Shown here piece after piece: positions 53,993 through 64,000 of a DNA stretch of 64,000 nucleotides. The notes beneath the pieces were generated by a model. That model worked only from the letters and a program-made list of their open reading frames with translations. It made no database searches and was not told the DNA's origin. The position numbers and the translations under genes are program-made. Source of the stretch: Zygnema cylindricum (lineage: Eukaryota; Streptophyta; Zygnematophyceae; Zygnematales; Zygnemataceae); contig JBBHKE010002115.1 in NCBI GenBank assembly GCA_037447655.1, forward strand, positions 1-64,000, in the 5' to 3' direction. Within the stretch, counting starts at the first letter, position 1; the number at the start of each line of letters is the position of its first letter.

Positions 53993-54802
53993 GGGTATTT
54001 TCGCATGTGCTAAAGTTACAGCTATTTTTTGTCGTTTTCCTCCATAACTTGGAAAAAACGAGAAAATCCTCAGCTATACCAGAAAATAGAAATAACAACC
54101 ATACAGGATGCGTTACTCTGGAACTTTATACGTACATAGTTTGTTGTCAAGCGCGATACAATTTGTCGTTTAGCGCATTTCGACCCACTTTCGCGTCCTT
54201 TCAACACATGTTCAAACTTTACATCAAATCACCTCGCGAAGTGATTTGAAATAAAGTCCAATAAGGTGAAGGAATAGGCAGACAATATCGCACATGTTTG
54301 AAGTTTTTTACATTTTTTGTGCGAGGATTACTAAAAAAAAACGCACTGCATGTTTCCAGCCTGTGCGTAATGTTTTCCATGGGTTGAGTTGCGTACAAGG
54401 GTTGTTTTTTTCAAAAACACGTGTCTTCACACATACGCTGTATGAAAAATATTGGCCACCTGTAGTCAAGTGGGAAGACGAAATACAAAACCGAAAATTG
54501 TGTGCGACAGCGAAAGGTATTTTAGGGTTTCGACACGTCGACAATGTGACGTAGGGACATTAGGAAGTCAGAAAAAGTGTAGAGCGTGCGGAGAAACGCC
54601 TCAAGTTGAAGGCAAGTGGAAGTTTCGCCTCATTTTATGTACCACTTCATCTATCACAATTCTTGGTACACGTCTATGTAAGTCACTTTTTTAAGTGACA
54701 AGTTATATGCGTTTACATCTTAATGCTAAGAAACTTGTACAGAGAATCTTCGCTAAAAAACAACGTAGCAAGACTAAGTTACGGTTACATGCAAAAGAAC
54801 CC
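53993..54802. mobile_element. PIF/Harbinger-like MITE, second complete copy
   Basis: The left end GGGTATTTTCGCATGTG and right end (reverse) GGGTTCTTTTGCATGTA are inverted repeats with a few differences. TTA lies on both sides (53,990-53,992; 54,803-54,805). It is 810 bp, shares interior words with 30,486-31,424, and has no transposase. Confidence 0.75.
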
Positions 54803-54975
54803 TTAGAATAATGCGCCAGTTTGACATCTCCTTGTAAATTTAAAAACTTTAACGCCCATAATATAACGTACGTCACCCAAATACATCACTATAAAATGTA
54901 CATGATTAAACTAAAAGGAATATTACGTACATTGCGCATCGAACATTTTGAAATGTTCATAAAATGACTAACTTC

Positions 54976-55611
54976 CTAGGGGTGTGTTCACATGTGATAA
55001 AGTAAGGGTTTTTTCTTGTTTTTGTCGTCCAAAACAGAGTATGCAGCGAGAAAATCTTATGCCGTACAAAAAAATTGCGAAAACCATCGTACAATTTGCG
55101 TCATTTTTAAACTTAGAATGTACTACAACTTGTCGTTGTGTTATTTTCGACCCATTGCCACCTCAAGAAACGTCATCATCAAACTTCATTTGAAAACGAC
55201 TCGCGAGTCTATTTTATTTAAAGTTTTGGCTGACCAGCGAATAGTATTATATGTTTGCACGTGTTATAAACTTTCAAAATATTTTCAGAAAACGTTATTT
55301 TCAGAAAACGTTAAGTACAAAAAAAAAATTATAGCTTGTACGGACTGTTTTAAGTACAGGGGCCGCGGAGAAGTCTCGAGCAACGGTTGCCATTTTGCAA
55401 AAGCTTAATCTGCGAAGACGCCTTCCTCCCTCTCCCGCTCACAATATCATTTTTATTTCTCACTTTTTGGAGCGAAATATGACAATATCGGTATGCAATA
55501 AAAGAGATTTGGAAAAAAAAACTTTCAAATACCATTGGGCATATTTTTAGGGCAATTCAAGTGAGAAAAGTTGAAAAAACGAAATCGGAAAGCCATGGCC
55601 GAATCTTCTAT
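54976..55611. repeat. PIF/Harbinger-like MITE, partial copy
   Basis: It starts near AGGGGTGTGTTCACATGTGA and follows the 30,486 element through TAAAGTAAGGGTTTTTT, TTGCGTCA, ACTCGCGAGT and CGGAAAGCCATGGC, then stops where GTAC-rich hAT-like sequence begins. Its right end is not found. Confidence 0.65.
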
Positions 55612-56188
55612 ACCGTGTCAATATATTTTCGTACTTTTTTAGGGTAATTTAAAGGGATCACTATATATTTTCCGTAGATTTATGTACAGTGTCCATGTAT
55701 TTTTGTACTTTTTAGGGTTATTTAAGGGGATTTTAGGGTTTTTAAGGTATATTCATACATTTCGTATATGCTGGTACAAATGCTTTACATTTTTCATACA
55801 ATTACGTACAATGTTCGCATATTTTGTATTTGTTAGGGTTTTTTATTTTAGGGTTTCTCGGGCACATTCTCGTATATTTTCGTATATTTCAGTACAACTA
55901 CCTTACATTTTCCGTATGTTTATGTACATTGTTCTATACATTTCCGTACTTTTTTTGGGTTATTTAAGGGGATTTTATGGTTTTTAGGGTACACTTCATT
56001 TCAGTACAACTACCTTGCATTATCCTTACTTTTAGGCATTTTAGGGCACATTTTGCGTAGAAATACGTACATTTTTATATATTTTCGTACATTTATGTAC
56101 AACAAAAAATATACCAAAAGTATACAATCGATGAATATTACGTAGTGTTAGTAAATAATTCAAAATCCGTACGAATTCAACAACTATG
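55612..56188. mobile_element. hAT-like MITE with GTAC-rich interior, left-truncated copy
   Basis: GTACTTTTTAGGG and GTACATTT repeats lead to a subterminal ATTACGTAG and the right end TTCAACAACTATG. The left CATAG terminus is absent. At least three internal units of about 120-140 bp are visible. Confidence 0.65.
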
Positions 56189-56379
56189 AATGAAGGCGTA
56201 AACATTACTTCAACTCCTTAATACAGGTTGTCAAATATCATTAAAAGGTAGTCCGCTTAAAAAGAGTCTTCGCTTTAGACGTTTAAAAAAACGTTAAAGT
56301 TAGAAATAATACGAAAAGTCCAAATTCCTCCAAAACATAATGTAATTGTAAATACTTTATGTGACACTTGAGCGCATGT
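56189..56379. other. Short spacer
   Basis: AT-rich sequence without a recognised feature. Confidence 0.35.
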
Positions 56380-59300
56380 TTAAGTATGTATAACGACTTT
56401 CGCATCCACCAAATATTTCCTTCCTAAGAAATCACTCCCTCCGTCACTTGTCCCTTAATATAAACTTTTTCCTTTAAATCTCCATTTTAGAATATCATCT
56501 CCACATCCATCCGTTGGACATACTTAATACAGACAGCAACAATGGCAATAATCATCCTTAATGAATCAAATTTAACTAACGGTGTGTATGTTTTGTTATA
56601 ATCAATTCTTTCTCTTTGTTCAAACACACTAACTGAGTCTTTTATTTTACAATTTCATCCGATGCACCAATTTTCATCTTAAAAACCCACTTAGCGTTTA
56701 TTGCTTTCTTCCCTTCAGCTGGGCTTGCCTCCTCAAATGTACAATTATGAATAATTTATTGAATCTCGTTTTCCCGTGTCATTTCCAATTCTTTTCCCAA
56801 TCGCAATATTTACGAGATTTGGTGTACGATTGCAAATCTCTCGACCAACTTTCTCAATATGATTAATATAGGAGGAAGTCTTACTCCTTCGTTGACGAAA
56901 TAAAATAATGTGAATTTTCGACATTTCCCTTCTTTCGGTCAAATGAGAGTCGAGCTAGCATTTATACCTTATTCTCCCTCATACTTTGTCGTGGCTCAAA
57001 ATCCTTCTTCTTCTTCGGTCATTCTTACTCGGTCCACTCGATTTAGAAGTCCAAAATTTCTGGGAGTTCGAAGACATTCGAGAATTTACACTTATCAAAT
57101 CACTTTTGGTGTTATCCAAATTATATTGGGAAAATTTTCCCTTCCCCTTCTCGAATTGGAGGCCGATTTAGGCTCAATGTCCGAATAACAACCTTCAATG
57201 TTGGAAAAAATTTAAATGTCATAATCCTCATACGAATCACGATTTGAAATTCTTTTCGGTGATCAAAAAATTGTTGATAAAAGGTCCTCATGATAGTCCA
57301 CATTGCGAGATTCCTCAACAACATTGCGGATACGATCATAGATCCGATAAAAGCTCTCTTTGGAGCTATATCTTACAAAATATCTGGACCAACTTCGAGA
57401 TGCAAACTCCCCCTTCTCTTTTGAGATTGCACAAAAAAACCTAGCTCAACACCCCCAAATCCGAATGTGATGGAGAGTTCATTTGGGGACACAGTATAAT
57501 TCGTATGGTGTTTTCTCCCCCACAACCAAAGTAAACCACTGATTATAAATATCATTGGCGATTAAAATGGCATCTCCTTGTAATTGATGCTTAAAATGGC
57601 ATCTCCTTGTAATTGATGCTTTGGCTGGATCTGTGTATCATGGAACACACCATTTTTTGTAGTGTGTGATTTTCCTCTCGACAATACCATTAAATCGCGA
57701 TGAATAGGGTGTGTTGTATTGGTGGTAAATTCCCCATTCCTTACAATATGCATAAAAAAATATAAATTCCCCACCATTATCTGAACGAAAAGATTCCAAT
57801 GTCCTCTCACATCGCCTCTCAACCGCTAGATGCCATTCTTCAAAGTCTTAAAAAGTATCGTATTTTTTTTTCAACAACATTACCCATGTAAATCGAGCGA
57901 TATCATTTACGACCACCATAATATATTTATACCCTCCGATAGTTTTCTGTTTAATGTCGCCACACAAATCAAAGTGAAAAAAATTAAGCGAATTTATACT
58001 GTTAGATCAAACCTGTTGACGGATGAGGCTTCAGGATTTACAACCCATTATTACACCCCTCGCATACATTATTCTTCGCATGCGTCGCCAATTCCAATCA
58101 TTTTACAATCCTTTTTTTATCATGTGTCGAAGGCTTCCCCCGATTGTATGGCACATCCGGCGGTGCCAAACAGTTAGATCGCCTTTAAGTTATGAGAGTT
58201 GATTTTTAAAGTCGCCGAAAACCGAACAAGGTGATTTCGGTCGACGCCAAAAAAGTCGATTGTGCATTGAATTTTTCACTTCTCCTTCGCGGATTGCTAC
58301 GTCGTCTTCTCCTTCGCCGATTGCTACGCCGTTATATTGTATAGATTTTATATAGGAATTGCCAAAAGCTTTGTATGTTGCCGCTTGCCCACTTAATAAT
58401 TTTACAAATCCGTCATATATGTAAAGGACGTTAAGTAATTTTGTTTGAGACATTTTTATAAATTCGCTAGAATCCGAAGTTGCTAAGTCTAAATGTACCG
58501 ATTCAAATTACCTGTCCACCAAAGATGGTAATACGCTTTCGTACACTGAGTTAATGCATATTGTCCAAAAACGTTGTATCAGTAAACAGGTGGTACGAAG
58601 GACCCAAATTTATCATCCATTTTTTTTTTGGTTGCGTGATGTCTACCATCAAATCAATTGACACATTTGAGGAACGCAAAAGTATGTGCTATTCGCCTCC
58701 TTCGATTTGGCTGTCCACCCTCAAATGACCCCCTCCTCCACCATGGGGGCCACCACGACCGTCACGACCGCCGTGACCACCACGACCACCAAATCGGCTG
58801 CCGCTGTTACCACCATTTAGGCGCCAGCCTTCTCCCCTACCACGTCCGCCTCCTTTTTCATTTTTACAGTAACATTGTTGGCTTATACGTCCCCACTTTT
58901 TGCAAAAATGACATTGCCGTTCCTTATCCGAACAAGATGCCACCAAATGACCAATCTTGCTGCATTGAAAGCAAGCTACATTGGCCAAATCTTCCCGTCG
59001 TGTTTACTCCTCTCCTCCCACCTTTTTTGCAAAGATAATGAACCTCTAGGGTTTTTCGTAGATGTAGCATTTAGTGTATCGGCCAATGGAGTTCCTCTCC
59101 ACGAGATGGGTCGGTTGCCCTCGACCGATTTGAGGTAAGAGATAACATAATCAAGTGTAGGTTACTCTTTCGATAAGCGAATGTCTCGAAATGGATAATC
59201 TTCTCGGATAAGGCATTCAAAAACACAGATGCCTTACTAGTCTCCTCAATGAATTATACGTTGTCAACAAGTTGCTCAGTAGTAATATGGAACCTATTTT

Positions 59301-59720
59301 AAACTTCTTCAATGGTTTCACTTGGTTTAATATCGAAGGAGTTTTATTCCGTATATATGTGTTGTCCCTTATTTTGGAGTCCTCTTTTGTAATCATTTTC
59401 TATTTTTGTCCAACAATAGTGAGCAAATTTATGAGCGAGGAAGAAAATCGTGCATGGAAGCGGTGCGTGATTGAAACAACCGTTGATAACGGAAAGATTT
59501 GTTCGTTCCCATAGCCGTCTCGCCTTCCGATCCATGATCGACATCTTCACTTCACCATTTACCACCTTCCAAAGAAGTTTAATAATTGAATGGTGTTTGA
59601 AATATTTATTTCAAACTTGATAGTTCGTCCCATTAAAGAGGACGATTTTTCAAGGTATTGTTTGAACTTGCTCGTCCCTTTCACCTCATTCATCGGGGCC
59701 GAAATCATCTTCAATGATAA
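56380..59720 (-). pseudogene. Highly decayed copia element (gag to RT), minus strand
   Basis: Blocks appear in the expected order on the minus strand. Gag is at about 59,170-59,710 (VKGTSKF, RKARRLWERTNLSVINGCFNHAPLP, then SKASVFLNALSEKIIHFE). A knuckle CFQCSKIGHLVASC lies near 58,940-58,980, followed by a Gly/Arg-rich tail. A GAG-pre-integrase-like part starts near 58,450. Integrase has SFRSDNGGEF near 57,780 and NGIVERK near 57,680. RT-like remnants from 56,740 down read KWVFKMK and MDVE. Many stops and frameshifts break it. No LTR or primer site is recognised. It is a different family from A-D. Confidence 0.7.
57562..57619. repeat. 29-bp tandem duplication
   Basis: Two copies starting at 57,562 and 57,591 share TTAAAATGGCATCTCCTTGT. 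They lie within the integrase remnant. Confidence 0.85.
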
Positions 59721-60118
59721 ATTCCCCCTTCCGAATTAGCTCCTTTCTCTCCTCCCCATCCTCCACTCCTCCATCCGGATCACCAATGCTTCGATCCGAA
59801 TTCGGATCTCCGAAAAGTGGAGATCTCCCCACACGGTTTCCATCGGAAATTCGTTGATCTACGTAAGGGCAAAGACCGTCAATCAATTTTTTCGGAGATG
59901 TTTTTAATATGGCGCTGTAAAATCAAGCGGCGTAGAAACCTAATTTGCATCCACCATAGAATACTTTGATTAAGCTCCTCGCAATTCATTCCATGCGACA
60001 ATTTATTACCAGTGTTAGATAACGAATAACTTCTACATCGTGAATGTAACACACGTCACCCAAATCCGTCTCACAATGTGATTGTAACAATTTGTACCAG
60101 CTTTTTATAGCATTGGAC

Positions 60119-60415
60119 CATAGTTCAAAAGTAGGTGTCTTTATGGTAGGCCTTTGGTCGGCGCCTTTATTGTAAGTTGTGTTATGGGCTTTTCATGTGA
60201 TCTTCTTAGATTGCTACTTTGATCAGCGACCGTCTGATCGTCCGAATCTGACAGTGTAGATAATTTTTTTTTTGTCCGAATGTTTTAATTGGTCCAATTT
60301 CTGATCCGAATGTTTTAATTGGTCCGAATACAATATGGGTCTTAAGGTCATATTGTATGTTTTGCATACAATAGGCATATTGTATGGGCCTACTTTCACC
60401 TGCTTTTGAACTATG
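60119..60415. mobile_element. hAT-like MITE, second family, perfect 8-bp TSD
   Basis: The ends CATAGTTCAAAAGTAGGTG and (reverse) CATAGTTCAAAAGCAGGTG are inverted. CATTGGAC is repeated exactly at 60,111-60,118 and 60,416-60,423. An 8-bp duplication is characteristic of hAT elements. It is 297 bp and non-coding. The interior includes palindromic ATACAATATGGG/CATATTGTAT words. Confidence 0.92.
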
Positions 60416-60945
60416 CATTGGACAAACAGAATTCTTCAAACAATAAAAACAAAAACAATAACCGTGGCAAACCACGGAGAGAAGAACACAGGGAGCGTGA
60501 CAAGATATCACTACGGTAGAGTTATTAGCATCAATAGCGTTTACGCTTAGTACTAGAGATTCACGGTTTACAGTAAATGGTTCCGTAGAAGTACTAGCAA
60601 CTTCTGATGGAGGGACGGTCTAAAAGTGTAAGAGTCGCATGTAAAAAGGTGGTCCATTTGTCGCACAGTAAAGTACAATACATTGTGAAGTACATTACAG
60701 TACGGTCCCAAAAGTACCATCATCCGTAACTCGCATGGAACTGTGAAAGGTCGTCGATTCGTCACACTGGCTTCATTAAAGTACGGATCCGTATGATGAA
60801 TATTACAGGTTTCGTACGAAATTACGCCAGCGCTGTACACCGCGTATCGCTATTAGTGTAATAATTTGTTTGCCACTTAAACCATTTGTTCTCCGTACAC
60901 ACTTGTCCGATTTTCACATGGAGACCGCCAGTCGAAAGGTGAGAA

Positions 60946-61390
60946 CATAGTTCAAAAGTAGGCGTTTTTTGGTAGGGTATTTTAGCGTAAGTTGTGTTAC
61001 GGGCTTTCCATGTGATCTTCTTAGATCGCTACTTTCATCAGCGACCGTCCGATCGTCTGAATCTGACGATAGTCCTATCGTTAGTTGTGTTATGGGCTTT
61101 TCATGTGATCTTCTAAGATCGTTACTTTTATCAACGACTGTCCGATCGTCCGAATCTGACGGTTTAAGTAAAAAGTCGCTCAAAACTCACAGAAAAAGAT
61201 TTTTTTGTCCGATTTTTTTTTCAAATTTAGACGTGACGTTTGATTCTCTATCGATCCATGTGCAACTCAACCCTGCCACTATTTTATTTCATTTTGCGGC
61301 CAATACAATATGGGTCTTAAGGCCATATTGTATGTTTTGCATACAATAGGCATATTGTATGGGCGTACGGTCACCTACTTTTGAACTATG
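60946..61390. mobile_element. Nested hAT-like MITE, second family
   Basis: It has the same CATAGTTCAAAAGTAGG termini as 60,119-60,415. Flanks are GGTGAGAA (60,938-60,945) and GGTGAGAT (61,391-61,398), seven of eight. The interior carries a direct repeat of a TGTGATCTTCTTAGATCG-like segment followed by GTCCGATCGTC. Confidence 0.9.
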
Positions 61391-61481
61391 GGTGAGATTC
61401 TTGGATTTCAATCGCAACCGTCAGATCCAAATATATGACAAGTGTGTACGGAGAAAAGATGTTTTTTGTGGCAGAAATAAC

Positions 61482-62126
61482 CATAGATGTCTTATGCGCA
61501 TAAAACGCACGGAGTAAACTAACGAATACTACGTAGAGTGCGCATAAAACAATTTCAAACTTTTAAAATTCGTAGGTAAAATTCGTACTTTTTTAGGACT
61601 TTCAAATTTCAAATTTTTTCAATATTCAATACCCTAAAAAACTGAAAAGTGCAACGAACTCGCGACGAGCGCCTGAATTTACAGCGTCTCCAACGGCGGC
61701 TTCCTTCTAAAGACGGAGTGGAGGACAGATGAAAATACGCGCGCGCAAATGACGCAAAACGGCTCAAGGAAGCCGCCGTTGGAGATGCCATAAATTCCGC
61801 CGCTTGCCGCTCAGATAAAATACGCGCGCGAGACGCCATAAGTTCCGCGGCTCGCCGCTCCGATAAAAATACGCGCGCGCATATGAAGCGAAAGTGCAAA
61901 ACTGAAAAGTGCAACGAACAAGCGACGAGCGGCGGAATTGACGGCGTCTCCAACGGCGGCTTCCTTTTGAAGACGGAGTGGAAGACAAAAAATACGCGCG
62001 CGCAAATGACGCAATTTTTTTTTAGTGTCCGTACAGTTTTTCGTACAGTGTGAGACGTACGAAATTTACGAAATACTACGTAGTTTTCGTAAAAAAGTCC
62101 AAATCCGTACGAATTGGACATCTATG
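61482..62126. mobile_element. Nested hAT-like MITE, first family, with acquired GC-rich interior
   Basis: The ends CATAGATGTC...GACATCTATG are flanked by a perfect 8-bp duplication GAAATAAC (61,474-61,481; 62,127-62,134). Instead of the GTAC interior seen in other copies it holds a GC-rich block with a direct repeat (61,640-61,756 and 61,900-62,013), a partly inverted copy between them, and repeated ACGCGCGCGC words. Confidence 0.92.
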
Positions 62127-62162
62127 GAAATAACATTGACACTAATAGCGATACTCGGTGTA

Positions 62163-62690
62163 CTTTCCCGTGCGGTACCACGGGCATCCAGTTCCTGAAC
62201 CCTGCTTATTGCTTACAACCTTTTTCATTTGTTTCGTCTCCGAGACGTACACTTCGGCAAAATCGTGTGACACGTGGCGGCTGTTGCTCTCCCAGCCTGC
62301 CACCTGTTGTAATCCACCGGGCCTCTCTCTCTCTCACCCTGTTGTTTTTTCAAAGTCTACAGCGGTGCCTTTTTATTTGTCGTATCCGTTTTTTTCTCCA
62401 CATTTCAGGTTCTAAAAGATTCTGTAAAGTACAATTGAAGTGGAAATTTTTGGACTCTTCTGCCGCCGACCATGGCTCCCGGATCTCCTCTCCCGGTACG
62501 TGACACGTGGAAAGAAATTATTGCTAAGTTACATTTTTCCTATGTACTCCATTGATTTGTGGACCCTAGAACGCCTTAAAAATCCTCAAAAGCCCTAAAA
62601 AAAATTGTACTTACTCACCTTTATCAACAATTATTGGTGGCATCTAACTTATTTTATTTATTTATTGACTCATGGATTCAGATTACTGAA
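62163..62690. other. Unassigned DNA with ACGTGG motifs
   Basis: GACACGTGG occurs near 62,270 and 62,503. A CT-rich segment lies near 62,320-62,360. No gene is recognised. Confidence 0.4.
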
Positions 62691-62696
62691 CCCTCA

Positions 62697-62900
62697 AACC
62701 TTATAAACCCTAAATCTGCCCTAAAAACCCTAAATCTGCCCTAAAACCCTAAATCTGCCCTAAAAACCCTAAATCTGCCCTAAAAACCCTAAATCTACCC
62801 TAAAACCCTAAATCTGCCCTAAAAACCCTAAATCTGCCCTAAAAACCCTAAATCTGCTCCAAAACCCTAAATTTGCCCTAAAAACCCTAAAATATCCCTG
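62697..62900. repeat. Telomere-like 19-20 bp tandem array
   Basis: The unit is close to CCCTAAATCTGCCCTAAAAA, repeated about ten times with 19- and 20-bp spacing and decay to the right. Each unit contains the plant telomeric heptamer CCCTAAA once and a CCCTAAAA variant once. Confidence 0.92.
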
Positions 62901-63106
62901 AAACGCCTAAATTTTCCAGGAAACCCTAGCAGTAGTCTACAAAATCGATAAAACCTTTCAAAAAAATCTGTGAAGTCACATTAGTTAACCACACTAATTT
63001 TTGTGTTCACACGAAATTGTGGTTTCATTTTACTTCAATTTTTTTGAAGTAAGTAAGGGTCTAAATATGGAGTTATATATCGGACTGTTTTGTAGCCCAA
63101 AGATAG

Positions 63107-63515
63107 GAGGGGGGAGGGGGGAATGGGGGGAGGGGGAAGGGGGAGAGGGGGGGAGGGGGGAAGGGGAGAGGGGGGAGGGGGGAGAGGGGGAGAGGGGGGA
63201 GGGGGGAAGGGGAGAGGGGGGAGGGGGGAAGGGGAGAGGGGGGAGGGGGGAAGGGGAGAGGGGAGAGGGGGGAGGTGGGAGGGGGGAGGGGGGAAGGGGA
63301 GAGGAGGGAGGGGGGAAGGGGAGAGGGGGGAAGGGGAGAGGGGGAGGGGGGGGGAGGGGGGAGGTGGGAGGGGGGGAGGTGGGAGGGGGGGAGGTGGGAG
63401 GGGGGGAGGGGGAAGGGGGGGAAGGGGGGAGGTGGGAGTGGGGGAGGTGGGAGGGGGGGAGGTGGGAAGGGGGGAGGTGGGAGGGGGGGAGGTGAGAGGG
63501 GGGAGGGGGGTTGAA

Positions 63516-63593
<78 letters not shown>

Positions 63594-63605
63594 AGGGGGA
63601 GGATG
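63107..63605. repeat. G-rich simple-sequence tract with poly-G
   Basis: GGGGGAGG/GGGGAAGG units with interspersed GAGGTGGGAG units from about 63,350 are followed by 77 consecutive G (63,516-63,592). Reading frames across it (poly-Gly or poly-Pro) are compositional. Confidence 0.92.
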
Positions 63606-64000
63606 GGGGAGAGGGTAGATGATCTCAAGTGGTTTCGGATAAATGGGAAGCAAACGTAAATTAAAACGTGAATGTTTATTGTAATATTTTTATATTGCAA
63701 TTTCATAATCTTTTAAAATGTTATTGGATTTTTATTTTCATTTATTTTTTAAATTTTGGCGTTTATGGTTCCATCCTACACATGAAGGAAAAATCTGCTG
63801 TCATTTTTAATGAAAGTCAACAGTGTTTTTTTTTTGGCTATTCATATGTGCTTAAAATATTCTCCACGTGAATCCACACTAATTCGGGTGTGGCACTCAA
63901 AGAACACCCCTGAATTCAGGGTTTAGTTGAGGCATTTTTACTTGTCTAATGTAAAAAAAAAAAAGAAAAAAAAAAGTAAAAATGTAAGTAAATGCTTTTT
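63606..64000. other. AT-rich DNA
   Basis: No gene or repeat termini are recognised. An A-rich run is found at 63,950-63,978. Confidence 0.4.

Larger units (their letters stand above)
60838..62160. mobile_element. TA-flanked MITE carrying two nested hAT-like MITEs
   Basis: The outer ends are CACCGCGTATCGCTATTAGT and (reverse) CACCGAGTATCGCTATTAGT, with TA at 60,836-60,837 and 62,161-62,162. Removing the two inserts and one copy of each duplication leaves about 217 bp. This core has long inverted arms of its own (GTACACACTTGTC on the left, GACAAGTGTGTAC on the right). Confidence 0.88.

Noticed and set aside
62697-62900. A true chromosome end
   Set aside because: The unit is a 19-20 bp composite, the array is short and decayed, and normal AT-rich and G-rich sequence follows.
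63001-63706. Long poly-Gly and poly-Pro frames over the G-rich tract
   Set aside because: Purely compositional; includes the poly-G run.

Overview
The window reads as nuclear DNA of a photosynthetic land plant or close green relative. Evidence: a two-exon gene encoding a small protein with a bipartite chloroplast/thylakoid-lumen targeting signal; paired CACGTG G-boxes upstream of it; plant-type Ty1/copia elements whose primer site matches the plant initiator tRNA-Met anticodon region; and a CCCTAAA-type telomere-like repeat. The species cannot be named from the sequence. Nearly all of the remaining sequence is mobile or repetitive DNA in several layers of age.

Layout. 0.6-1.5 kb: a decayed non-LTR retrotransposon RT (minus). 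2.2-6.2 kb: a 3'-truncated copia element (minus) with its 5' LTR. 6.4-7.0 kb: a TA-flanked MITE. 8.1-9.3 kb: the plastid protein gene, with promoter to about 9.75 kb. 9.75-18.3 kb: mostly unassigned DNA with a dense ACGT-core (bZIP-type) motif cluster, a homopurine tract and a short GTAC minisatellite. 18.3-21.2 kb and 28.2-31.4 kb: clusters of non-autonomous DNA transposons of three kinds (TA-flanked long-TIR; 8-bp-TSD hAT-like with CATAG termini; TTA-TSD PIF/Harbinger-like). 24.9-26.1 kb: a 154-155 bp satellite array. 26.3-26.8 kb: two spliced-looking exons of an unidentified minus-strand gene. 27.0-28.1 kb: a fold-back element.

32.1-53.3 kb is a nested copia block, all plus strand. Element A (32,098-38,037) lost its 3' end and carries a solo-LTR-like insertion with a perfect 5-bp TSD. 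Element C (from 38,798) carries element B (39,210-43,916) in its 5' LTR and element D (46,446-52,920, two 1,065-bp LTRs) in its integrase. C resumes after D and then runs into a 10-N assembly gap. The four elements share the order gag-PR-INT-RT-RNase H where those parts are preserved, about 1-kb LTRs, a primer site resembling an internal initiator-tRNA site, and a gag start that overlaps this site (mutated in C and D). None is intact.

53.3-64.0 kb holds more MITEs, another decayed copia (minus, 56.4-59.7 kb), a set of nested MITEs at 60.8-62.2 kb, the telomere-like 19-20 bp array, and a G-rich tract with a 77-base poly-G run. The host genes supported here are the plastid-lumen protein (good) and the two-exon fragment (tentative). 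Boundaries and TSDs were read by eye; divergence values are not computed unless stated.
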